From: Arcobacter sp.
GTDB lineage: Bacteria; Campylobacterota; Campylobacteria; Campylobacterales; Arcobacteraceae
Direction of reading: 5' to 3'
Assembly (NCBI GenBank): GCA_030635995.1
Contig: DAOVXU010000121.1
Span: 1-5,563, forward strand
Length of the DNA: 5,563 nucleotides
The position numbers and the translations under genes are program-made. Positions within the stretch are counted from its first letter, which is position 1. Each line of letters begins with the position of its first letter. Below, one piece after another: positions 1-5,563 of the stretch. Under the pieces are notes generated by a model. The model searched no databases. It saw nothing but the letters and a program-made list of their open reading frames with translations, and was not told where the DNA came from.

Positions 1-1124
1 TTTAATATTGTAGATTTACCACTTCCATTTGGTCCAACTATTGCTATAGTATCTTTTTGTAAGATTCTAGTTGTAAAGTCTTTTATAAGTGGTTTATCTC
101 CAAGTGTTACATAAACATTATCAAGTTCAAATAACATCTTTTTTTTATTTTGAGTGTTGCCATTGTTAAATGATTTTTGTTCTCTTTGAATATCAAGTTC
201 CATTCTAGCAATACGACCTGGATTTGATTTTACTTGCTCTTTTAGTTTAAAATAGTTATCTTTTCTTAAAACATTTCTTTTTCTTCTAGCACTTACACCG
301 TGTTGCATCCAGTGTGATTCATCTCTTAGTTTTGATACTAAGTTACTATGTTCTTTTTGCATATTTAAAAGCATCTGTTGTTTTTGTGCTAAATAATCTT
401 TATATCCACCACTATATTTTGTAAGTGTGCCATTTTCTATCTCAATAATATTTGTTGCAACATTATCTAAAAAATATCTATCGTGAGAGATAAATAGTAG
501 AGTAAATTTTTCTTTTAATAGTATCTCTTCTAAAAACTCAACCATATAAACATCAAGATGATTTGTAGGCTCATCAAGAAGTAAAATATCTGGTTTTTTT
601 AAAATAAGACCAGCTAGTCCTACCCTTCTTTGTTCTCCTCCACTTAATAGTGACACATCTTTAAATTCATACTGTTTTAATGAAAATTCTTCTAAAACTC
701 TTTGTACTTTATTGTCCAAATCCCAAGCACTATGATGGTCTAGATATGTAATGAGATTTGCTTGTCTATTTAGTAGTGTTTCATTTTCATAATCAGTAGC
801 AAGTAGTAGTGAAACCTCTTCATAATCTCTTTGGGCTTGTTTTAATTCTACAAGTTGTTCTTCAATAGCATCTCTTACAGTTAGTCCTGCTTTAAATTTT
901 GGTTGTTGGTCTAGCATCTCTATTTTTAAAGATTTATCAATTGCAATTTCTCCTGAATCAACCTCAATTTGCTTTGTTATTACTTTCATAATAGTTGATT
1001 TACCTTGACCATTTTGACCAATGATAGCAACCCTTTGTTTCTCTTGTAAAGTAAAGTTTACATCTTTTAAAATTGTTTTTATATCGAATTGTTTGTTGAT
1101 TTTTTGTAGGTCTATTAGTGCCAT
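1..1124 (-). CDS. ABC-F family ATPase, Uup-like (C-terminus beyond window)
   Basis: This is a soluble ABC-F protein with two ATPase domains and no membrane domain; the family acts on the ribosome or in DNA/ribosome maintenance, not in transport. The window holds 374 codons with no frameshift. Domain 1 has Walker A GQNGQGKST (36-44), signature LSGGE (160-164), Walker B/D-loop DEPTNHLD (184-191, catalytic Glu185) and the H-switch SHDR (213-216). The linker carries W272 followed by GVSARRKRN (276-284), a basic motif resembling that of Uup. Domain 2 is cut just after its Walker A, GPNGSGKST (364-372), so roughly the last 40% is missing. The ATG at 1122-1124 sits a normal distance before Walker A. 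An AGGAA at 1138-1142 lies 13 bases upstream, a longer spacing than usual. The gene is separated from guaB by a terminator and has its own probable promoter. ABC-F membership is certain; the Uup subgroup is likely. Confidence 0.93.
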   Translation of the reverse strand, partial: MALIDLQKINKQFDIKTILKDVNFTLQEKQRVAIIGQNGQGKSTIMKVITKQIEVDSGEIAIDKSLKIEMLDQQPKFKAGLTVRDAIEEQLVELKQAQRDYEEVSLLLATDYENETLLNRQANLITYLDHHSAWDLDNKVQRVLEEFSLKQYEFKDVSLLSGGEQRRVGLAGLILKKPDILLLDEPTNHLDVYMVEFLEEILLKEKFTLLFISHDRYFLDNVATNIIEIENGTLTKYSGGYKDYLAQKQQMLLNMQKEHSNLVSKLRDESHWMQHGVSARRKRNVLRKDNYFKLKEQVKSNPGRIARMELDIQREQKSFNNGNTQNKKKMLFELDNVYVTLGDKPLIKDFTTRILQKDTIAIVGPNGSGKSTIL

Positions 1125-1159
1125 ATTATTTTTAGAATTCCTATTGTAGTTTAACTGTG

Positions 1160-1165
1160 ATTATA
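1160..1165 (-). promoter_or_regulatory. Probable -10 box for the ABC-F gene
   Basis: On the minus strand this reads TATAAT, a perfect sigma-70 type -10 hexamer. It lies about 35 bases before the ATG and downstream of the guaB terminator. That would give a transcript start near 1153 and a leader of about 30 bases. There is no good -35 hexamer; the best at 17-base spacing is TGATAC (1183-1188). Weak -35 boxes are usual in Campylobacterota. Confidence 0.6.
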
Positions 1166-1209
1166 CCTAAAAAATCCTTGTGGTATCAGCCAATTGAAGT
1201 TTGGATAAA

Positions 1210-1252
1210 AATTAAAAAGGCAACCTATTTTTAGTAGATTGCCTTTTTAATT
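1210..1252 (-). terminator. Rho-independent terminator of the gatA-guaB operon
   Basis: Bases 1210-1223 and 1239-1252 are perfect inverted repeats of 14 bp with a GGC core (arm AATTAAAAAGGCAA). After one mismatch, three further inner pairs (1225-1227 with 1235-1237) leave a loop of about 7 bases. On the minus strand the stem is followed by a T-rich run (TTTTTATCC). It starts 15 bases after the guaB stop, so it should end the gatA-guaB transcript and isolate the ABC-F gene. The stem is nearly symmetric, with A-runs on one arm and T-runs on the other. It could work in both directions, but no plus-strand gene reads into it here. Confidence 0.88.
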
Positions 1253-1267
1253 AGAAATAGGTATATT

Positions 1268-2713
1268 TTAAACGTGATAATTTGGTGCTTCATTTGTGAT
1301 AGTTACATCGTGCACATGAGACTCCTTAAGTCCTGCACTTGTGATCTCTACAAACTCTGCTGTTGCTTGGAAAGTTTCCATATCTTTACTTCCAAGATAT
1401 CCCATTGAGCTTCTTAATCCACCAATAAATTGATGGATAATCTCTTTTAAGAAACCTTTATATGGAACCATACCTTCAATACCTTCAGGTACAAGTTTAT
1501 CAGCAGCTGTTCCCTCTTGAAAATATCTATCAGTACTACCTTTTGTCATAGCTCCAATACTTCCCATACCCCTATATGATTTGAATTTTCTACCTTGACT
1601 TAAAATAACTTCACCTGGAGATTCTTCGGTACCTGCTAAAGCAGAACCCATCATAACACAACCAGCACCAACAGCAAGAGCTTTTGCTACATCACCAGAA
1701 TATTTGATACCACCATCAGCTATAATAGGTACACCATATTTAGCACCCATTGCAGAACATTCATCAATAGCTGAAATTTGAGGTACTCCAACACCTGCAA
1801 CAATTCTAGTAGTACAAATAGAACCTGGTCCAATACCAACTTTAACGGCATCTGCTCCACATTCAATTAACTCTTTTGTTGCTTCAGCAGTAGCTACATT
1901 TCCTGCAATTATTTGAATATCAAGTTCTTCTTTTATTTGTTTTACAGTATCTAAAATACCTTTAGAATGACCGTGTGCAGAATCTAAAACTAAAACATCA
2001 CAACCAGCGTCAACTAAGGCTTTAGCACGATCAAGTTGTCCAACACCAATAGCAGCACCTACAAGAAGTCTACCTTGAGAATCTTTTGCCGCATCTGGAT
2101 ATTCAATTTTCTTTTTTATATCTTTTATAGTTATAAGACCTTTAAGTTTATTATTTTTATCAATAATAGGTAATTTTTCAATTTTATTTTTATGCATCTC
2201 TACAGAAGCTTCTTCTAAAGTTGTACCCTCTACACCTGTAATTAAAGGCATTTTAGTCATAACATCACCAGCTAATTGAGAAAAATCAGTAACAAATCTC
2301 ATATCTCTATTTGTTAAAATTCCTAAAAGAGTATTATCTTTATCTATAACTGGAACACCTGAAATTCTATATTCACTCATAAGGTTTTCAGCATCTTGTA
2401 AAGTTTGAGTAGGGCTTACTGAAATAGGATCTGTAATCATACCACTTGTGCTTCTTTTTACTTTAAGAACTTGAGCTGCTTGAGTTTGTTCATCCATATT
2501 TTTATGAATAATCCCAATTCCACCAAGTCTAGCCATAGCAATAGCAGCTTGATATTCTGTTACTGTATCCATAGCAGCAGATACAAATGGTATATTTAAA
2601 GTAATATCTTTAGTAAGTTTAGAAACCAAAGAAACATCTCTTGGCAACACTTCACTTCTTGCAGGCACTAATAATACATCTTCAAATGTTAAAGCTCTTT
2701 TTCTAATTCTCAT
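1268..2713 (-). CDS. guaB: IMP dehydrogenase
   Basis: Cytoplasmic NAD-dependent enzyme that oxidises IMP to XMP, the first committed step of GMP synthesis. The 481 residues are a normal full length. The N-terminal part (about 1-90) and the region after 205 form the TIM barrel. Two CBS domains are inserted at about 92-145 and 150-203 (MITDPISVSP and VMTKMPLITG at their starts). Substrate and catalytic motifs are intact: GNVAT (271-275), the active-site loop GPGSICTTR (295-303) with Cys300, DGG (333-335), GMGSIGAM (382-389) and the mobile-flap DRYF (395-398) with its catalytic Arg396. The ATG at 2711-2713 is preceded by AGGAAAA, whose AGGA lies 7 bases away and overlaps the gatA stop. It is the second gene of the gatA-guaB operon, a pairing also known in Campylobacter and Helicobacter. 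No riboswitch or operator is visible before it, so expression should follow gatA. A strong terminator follows. Confidence 0.98.
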   Translation of the reverse strand: MRIRKRALTFEDVLLVPARSEVLPRDVSLVSKLTKDITLNIPFVSAAMDTVTEYQAAIAMARLGGIGIIHKNMDEQTQAAQVLKVKRSTSGMITDPISVSPTQTLQDAENLMSEYRISGVPVIDKDNTLLGILTNRDMRFVTDFSQLAGDVMTKMPLITGVEGTTLEEASVEMHKNKIEKLPIIDKNNKLKGLITIKDIKKKIEYPDAAKDSQGRLLVGAAIGVGQLDRAKALVDAGCDVLVLDSAHGHSKGILDTVKQIKEELDIQIIAGNVATAEATKELIECGADAVKVGIGPGSICTTRIVAGVGVPQISAIDECSAMGAKYGVPIIADGGIKYSGDVAKALAVGAGCVMMGSALAGTEESPGEVILSQGRKFKSYRGMGSIGAMTKGSTDRYFQEGTAADKLVPEGIEGMVPYKGFLKEIIHQFIGGLRSSMGYLGSKDMETFQATAEFVEITSAGLKESHVHDVTITNEAPNYHV

Positions 2714-2720
2714 ATAATTT

Positions 2721-2724
2721 TCCT
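2721..2724 (-). promoter_or_regulatory. guaB Shine-Dalgarno overlapping the gatA stop
   Basis: On the minus strand the gatA stop TAG (2725-2723) runs into the SD, reading TAGGA. The AGGA core lies 7 bases before the guaB ATG. Ribosomes finishing gatA therefore sit on the guaB initiation site, which favours coupled translation of the two genes (an inference from geometry). Confidence 0.75.
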
Positions 2725-4090
2725 ATTTTTTATAATTTACTGATTGTTCAAGGCTCATTGCCCCATCAAATAATGTTTTTTCATCATATGCTTTACCAAT
2801 TAGTTGTAAACCTATTGGCATATTATTTTTATCTTTTTCTACAGGAATTGAAATAGCAGGAAGTCCAGCAAGATTTACAGATATTGTATAAATATCACTT
2901 AAGTACATCTCTAAAGATGATTCAAACGCACCAAATTTTGGAGCAGTTGCGGGAGCTACAGGAGAAAGAATTAGATCTGCCTCTTCAAATATAGCGTTAA
3001 ATTCATCTTTTATTAAGTGTCGTACTTTTTGTGCTTTTATATAATAAGCATCATAATAACCACTACTTAAAACAAATGTTCCAAGTAATATTCTTTTTTG
3101 AACCTCTTTACCAAATCCTGCAGATTTAGTTTTTAAATATGTATCTTTTAGGTTTGTAGCTTCAACTCTATTCCCATATCTAATTCCATCATATCTACTT
3201 AAGTTGGCACTAGCTTCTGCAGTTGCTACTACATAGTAAGAAGATATATGTTTTTTAGTATCCATCATATTTTTATGAATAATTGTATGTCCTGCATCTT
3301 TTAATTTTTCAATTGTATTTGCATAAGCTTTTTTTGTACAATCATCAGCTTCAGATATAAAGTTATCTATAACTGCAATCGTTAGTTTTTTATTTGCATC
3401 AAGTGAAGGTGCAATAGGTGTATAATCGATATTAGCAGATGTAGAATCTTTAGCATCATATCCAGAGATAATATCATATAAAATAGCGGCATCTTCAACA
3501 TTTTGAGTGATAGGACCACATTGGTCAAGTGATGAACTATAAGCGATAATTCCATATCTGCTTACTCTTCCATATGTTGGTTTCATCCCAACAACACCAC
3601 AATAAGCAGCAGGCTGACGGATACTTCCACCTGTATCAGTACCAAGTGCAGCAATAGCTTGACCAGATGCAACAGCAGCAGCCGAACCACCTGAACTTCC
3701 ACCTGGAACTTTTTCATTATCAAGTGGATTTAAAGTTCTTCCATAACAAGAAGTTTCAGTAGAACTACCCATAGCAAATTCATCCATATTTGTATGACCA
3801 AATGCCCCAAGTCCAGCTTTATGTAGGTTCTGTACAACAGTAGCTGTATAAGGTGAGATGTAGTTTTTTAGGATATTACTACAAGCAGTTGTTTCCCAAG
3901 ATGTAATATTAATATTTGATTTTACTGCGATTGGAATACTGTTATCTAAAGATAATTTTATATCTTCAGATTTGAATTGTTCAACATAACAACCTATATG
4001 TTTATCAGTTTTTATTTTATTTTCTAAGTCAGCTGTTAAGCTTTTAATCTCATCAGCATTTAAAGTAAGTGCTTCTTTTAGTGTTATCAA
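2723..4090 (-). CDS. gatA: Glutamyl/aspartyl-tRNA amidotransferase subunit A
   Basis: Catalytic glutaminase subunit of GatCAB. It frees ammonia from glutamine, and GatB uses it to turn Glu-tRNAGln (and, in many Campylobacterota, Asp-tRNAAsn) into the correctly charged tRNA. The 455 residues show the amidase-signature fold complete. Lys57 (in AVKSNI), cis-Ser132 (in PGGSSGGS, 129-136) and nucleophile Ser156 (in DTGGSIRQP, 152-160) have the same spacing as the known GatA triad. NMDEFAMGSSTE (101-112) and YCGVVGMKPTYGR (163-175) are further GatA hallmarks. The start is TTG at 4088-4090: AGAGG (4098-4102) lies 7 bases before it, no in-frame ATG exists just upstream, and the family N-terminus fits. 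GatB and GatC are not in the window. The gene is the first of an operon with guaB, 9 bases away, and is transcribed divergently from the cytochrome gene. Confidence 0.97.
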   Translation of the reverse strand: MITLKEALTLNADEIKSLTADLENKIKTDKHIGCYVEQFKSEDIKLSLDNSIPIAVKSNINITSWETTACSNILKNYISPYTATVVQNLHKAGLGAFGHTNMDEFAMGSSTETSCYGRTLNPLDNEKVPGGSSGGSAAAVASGQAIAALGTDTGGSIRQPAAYCGVVGMKPTYGRVSRYGIIAYSSSLDQCGPITQNVEDAAILYDIISGYDAKDSTSANIDYTPIAPSLDANKKLTIAVIDNFISEADDCTKKAYANTIEKLKDAGHTIIHKNMMDTKKHISSYYVVATAEASANLSRYDGIRYGNRVEATNLKDTYLKTKSAGFGKEVQKRILLGTFVLSSGYYDAYYIKAQKVRHLIKDEFNAIFEEADLILSPVAPATAPKFGAFESSLEMYLSDIYTISVNLAGLPAISIPVEKDKNNMPIGLQLIGKAYDEKTLFDGAMSLEQSVNYKK

Positions 4091-4097
4091 TTTTATA

Positions 4098-4102
4098 CCT
4101 CT
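4098..4102 (-). promoter_or_regulatory. gatA Shine-Dalgarno supporting a TTG start
   Basis: On the minus strand this reads AGAGG, 7 bases before TTG at 4090. No ATG or GTG occurs at a suitable distance in this frame, so this site decides the start. Confidence 0.75.
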
Positions 4103-4125
4103 AAAAATTATTTAAATTAGGGTAG

Positions 4126-4131
4126 AGTGTA
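4126..4131 (-). promoter_or_regulatory. Possible -10 box of the gatA-guaB operon
   Basis: On the minus strand this reads TACACT (4 of 6 matches to TATAAT) within GATACACTCT. A start near 4119 would give a leader of about 28 bases carrying the AGAGG ribosome site. The -35 position at 17-base spacing, 4149-4154 (TCATAA), is poor. Chosen as the best candidate in the 83 to 95 bases between the divergent genes; other AT-rich hexamers nearby cannot be excluded. Confidence 0.4.
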
Positions 4132-4154
4132 TCTAAGATATGCTTAAATTATGA

Positions 4155-4160
4155 TATAAT
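4155..4160 (+). promoter_or_regulatory. Extended -10 promoter of the cytochrome/lyase operon
   Basis: Perfect TATAAT preceded by TGA, giving the extended -10 form TGnTATAAT (4152-4160), which can work without a good -35. The predicted transcript start near 4167 leaves a leader of about 19 bases containing TGGAGG. The spacing to the gene is ideal. Confidence 0.72.
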
Positions 4161-4175
4161 CATATTTAATTTTTT

Positions 4176-4180
4176 GGAGG
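4176..4180 (+). promoter_or_regulatory. Shine-Dalgarno fixing the cytochrome start at 4186
   Basis: GGAGG lies 5 bases before ATG at 4186-4188. An in-frame TTG at 4174 overlaps this site and has no ribosome site of its own, so the ATG is the real start. Confidence 0.88.
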
Positions 4181-4185
4181 CACTT

Positions 4186-4632
4186 ATGAATAAATTAATA
4201 GTGATATATTTTTTAAGTGTGATATTAAATGGTGATGAGATAAGCCAATCTTTAGTGCAAAATGATTCTGAAAACTTTTTTATAACAAAGTATGAATATG
4301 GAAAAATGTTATATAAAAATCCAAGAGGAATCTCTTGTGAAAAATGTCATGGAACAGATGCAAAAGGTAAACTTATATCTAGATTTGTACATATAAGAAA
4401 AAAGATAAAATACAATTGTATAATTGAATCTGTAGATATTACAACTATAAATTATAATGATTTTATAATAAAATTAGATTCAACAAAAAAAATAAAAAAA
4501 ATAGAGTTTGATAAAACTCAAGTATGTGACAAGTTAGTATATGGAAATACTATGCCAAAATACTTTCTAATTAAAAGTGAGATGGATTCAATATATTATT
4601 ATATTACACATATAGGGGAAAATAATGAATAG
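4186..4632 (+). CDS. Small periplasmic mono-haem c-type cytochrome
   Basis: A 148-residue protein, probably an electron carrier exported to the periplasm. Residues 1-16 (Lys3, then a hydrophobic stretch 4-14) look like a signal peptide, though no clear AxA cleavage site is present. The single haem-binding CEKCH lies at 51-55 within NPRGISCEKCHGTDAKG (45-61). Near the C-terminus, TMPKYFLIKSEMDSIYYYI (122-140) matches the class I cytochrome c pattern with Met123 as distal haem ligand. The segment between (about 62-120) is long, Lys/Ile-rich and has two extra cysteines, Cys78 and Cys114. ATG at 4186 is chosen over TTG at 4174 because of the SD. The gene is first in a two-gene operon, overlaps the next gene by 8 bases, and is very AT-rich (4441-4500 has only 6 G or C). 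Haem binding is well supported; redox partner and specific role are unknown. Confidence 0.88.
   Translation: MNKLIVIYFLSVILNGDEISQSLVQNDSENFFITKYEYGKMLYKNPRGISCEKCHGTDAKGKLISRFVHIRKKIKYNCIIESVDITTINYNDFIIKLDSTKKIKKIEFDKTQVCDKLVYGNTMPKYFLIKSEMDSIYYYITHIGENNE
4485..4501 (+). repeat. Two adjacent A8 tracts inside the cytochrome gene
   Basis: Eight A (4485-4492), one T, then eight A (4494-4501), encoding Lys-Lys-Ile-Lys-Lys at residues 101-105. Homopolymers like this can slip in replication or transcription. The frame shown here is open, and the haem motif lies upstream while Met123 lies downstream. Confidence 0.7.
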
Positions 4633-5437
4633 ATCTTATTTGATGGTTGCAGGAGATAAACAAAAACATCTTAATAAATTAAAAACATTAAATTGTGATA
4701 TTGCAATGGTAAATTTAGAAGATGGTGTATTTGATAAAAAGTATGCTAGAGAATTAGTTTTTAAAACATTATTAAATACAAATAATAAAAATGTTGTAGT
4801 TAGGGTAAATTCTTTAGATGAATGTGCTAAAGAGGATATTGAAGCTATAAATAAAATAAAACCATTTGCTATAAGAGTCCCTAAAATAAAAACAATCAAA
4901 GATGTGAAGGATGCTTTAGAATTAATTGATGAGGATATTGAACTACATCTATCAATTGAAACAAAAGATGCTTTTAATAATCTTATAAATTTAAAGATAG
5001 ATAAAAGAGTTACAACAGTATATTTAGGAATATTAGATCTCCTTGAATCTTTAGAACTTCCTCAAAGTTTAGTAAAATTAAATAATCCAACAATAGATTA
5101 TATTTTAAGTAAATTTTTAATTGATAGTAAAATTGCAGGATTTAAAGCTGTATCATTTGTGTATCAAGATTATAAAAATACTCAAGAGTTTAGATTGTGG
5201 TGTGAAAAAGAGAAATTGATGGGATTTAATTCAAAAGCTTGTATAAGTCCCACTCAAGTTGATATTGTAAATGAGATATATAGCATAGATAATAATGAAT
5301 TTGAAAAAGCAGAATATATTGTTAATATATTTGAAAAAAATCAAAAACTTGGTATTACTGGATTTAGTGATGAGAGATATGGTTTTATTGATGAACCAAT
5401 TTATAAAGATGCTCTGTTGTATTTAAACAAAGATTAA
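4625..5437 (+). CDS. HpcH/HpaI aldolase / CitE-like lyase family protein
   Basis: A 270-residue cytoplasmic TIM-barrel protein of the family containing citrate lyase beta subunit and malyl-, citramalyl- and beta-methylmalyl-CoA lyases, which are Mg-dependent C-C lyases usually acting on CoA thioesters. Family landmarks in order: RSYLMVAG (3-10), LEDGV (31-35), RVN with Arg60, PK (86-87), IET with metal-type Glu112, GILDL with Asp138, KACISPTQ (204-211) and a C-terminal IDEPIYKDA. Three usual residues differ: Ala9 where a Pro is common, Gly34 in place of Ala, and Ser208 where HPxQ has His. The start ATG overlaps the cytochrome stop by 8 bases and has AGGGGA at 4614-4619, 5 bases upstream. No citrate lyase alpha, gamma or ligase genes are adjacent, so citrate cleavage is unlikely. 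The fold assignment is strong; the substrate cannot be named from sequence. Confidence 0.85.
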   Translation: MNRSYLMVAGDKQKHLNKLKTLNCDIAMVNLEDGVFDKKYARELVFKTLLNTNNKNVVVRVNSLDECAKEDIEAINKIKPFAIRVPKIKTIKDVKDALELIDEDIELHLSIETKDAFNNLINLKIDKRVTTVYLGILDLLESLELPQSLVKLNNPTIDYILSKFLIDSKIAGFKAVSFVYQDYKNTQEFRLWCEKEKLMGFNSKACISPTQVDIVNEIYSIDNNEFEKAEYIVNIFEKNQKLGITGFSDERYGFIDEPIYKDALLYLNKD

Positions 5438-5449
5438 ACTATATTTGAA

Positions 5450-5455
5450 TATAAT
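5450..5455 (+). promoter_or_regulatory. Probable -10 box of rplY
   Basis: Perfect TATAAT, 13 bases after the lyase stop codon. A transcript start near 5462 would give a leader of about 67 bases. No -35 hexamer is recognisable at the expected place, which would fall inside the end of the lyase gene. No terminator hairpin separates the lyase gene from it, so read-through may also supply rplY. Confidence 0.65.
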
Positions 5456-5461
5456 CGCGTT

Positions 5462-5528
5462 CAAAACTAATAGAGGCTATTTATTTATATAAATATCTTC
5501 TTTTAGTAAATTAAAAAAAGGATATAGA
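5462..5528 (+). promoter_or_regulatory. rplY 5' leader with its ribosome binding site
   Basis: The leader ends with AAAGGA (5517-5522), 6 bases before the ATG, a good ribosome site. A weak all-AT hairpin can form between 5478-5484 and 5489-5495. A second SD-like AGAGG (5472-5476) has no start codon after it. Nothing resembles a known riboswitch. Confidence 0.45.
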
Positions 5529-5563
5529 ATGTTAGAAGGAATACTTAGAGATAGTATCGCAAA
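5529..5563 (+). CDS. rplY: 50S ribosomal protein L25 (N-terminus only)
   Basis: Only 11 codons are present, reading MLEGILRDSIA, before the right edge. This closely resembles the start of epsilonproteobacterial L25/Ctc proteins (Campylobacter and Helicobacter begin MLEG followed by I/V, R, E, S and I). L25 binds 5S rRNA in the large ribosomal subunit. The ATG has a good SD (AAAGGA) and an upstream TATAAT promoter, so the gene start is solid. The product name rests on a short match to remembered family sequences; the gene following the window, often pth in this group, would help confirm it. Confidence 0.72.
   Translation, partial: MLEGILRDSIA

Noticed and set aside
1..1124. ABC transporter ATPase subunit
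   Set aside because: Two ATPase domains on one chain with the ABC-F linker and no membrane component; this is a translation-type ABC-F protein, not a transporter.
1125..1267. A small gene or sRNA in the gap between the ABC-F gene and guaB
   Set aside because: The gap is accounted for by the guaB terminator and the ABC-F promoter and leader; no open frame with a ribosome site is present.
2711..2760. A separate promoter or purine riboswitch before guaB
   Set aside because: Only 9 bases separate gatA and guaB, and no purine-riboswitch-like fold is visible in the end of gatA or the gatA leader.
4636..4899. Minus-strand open frame of 87 codons, hydrophobic
   Set aside because: It lies wholly inside the lyase gene on the opposite strand, has no ribosome site, and its hydrophobic content is what AT-rich antisense of Lys/Asn codons gives.
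4625..5437. Naming this gene citE as part of a citrate lyase complex
   Set aside because: No citrate lyase alpha, gamma or ligase gene is adjacent and several family motif residues differ; only the superfamily is supported.
1..5563. Mobile element, CRISPR array, prophage or defence system
   Set aside because: No transposase, integrase, direct-repeat array, attachment site or defence-type domain was found; the gene content is housekeeping plus one small metabolic operon.

Overview
The window is AT-rich, densely packed bacterial DNA that looks like Campylobacterota (epsilonproteobacteria), most likely an Arcobacter-type organism. Three things point there: the gatA-guaB gene pair, an order also known from Campylobacter and Helicobacter; a partial gene at the right edge whose first residues (MLEGILRDSIA) match the start of epsilonproteobacterial ribosomal protein L25; and very AT-rich spacers with TATAAT-type -10 boxes but no clear -35 boxes. 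The genus is inferred, not proven.

Layout. Minus strand, left half: the N-terminal 374 residues of an ABC-F (Uup-like) ATPase, cut by the left edge, with its own probable promoter. Next come a strong intrinsic terminator and the two-gene operon gatA-guaB. GatA is the amidotransferase subunit of GatCAB and GuaB is IMP dehydrogenase. The guaB Shine-Dalgarno overlaps the gatA stop codon. gatA starts at TTG. Plus strand, right half: diverging from gatA, a small secreted mono-heme c-type cytochrome overlaps by 8 bases a CitE/HpcH-type lyase homologue. A TATAAT promoter and a leader of about 67 bases then precede rplY, cut by the right edge.

Function. Most genes are housekeeping: translation (ABC-F factor, tRNA amidation, L25) and guanine nucleotide synthesis. 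The least understood part is the cytochrome/lyase pair. The two genes are translationally overlapped and very AT-rich, and no known pathway obviously joins a periplasmic haem protein to a cytoplasmic acyl-CoA-lyase-like enzyme. No mobile element, CRISPR array, tRNA or rRNA is visible. I see no clearly new system. The second-look items are that pair, the interleaved divergent promoters between it and gatA, and some start-site and motif details.
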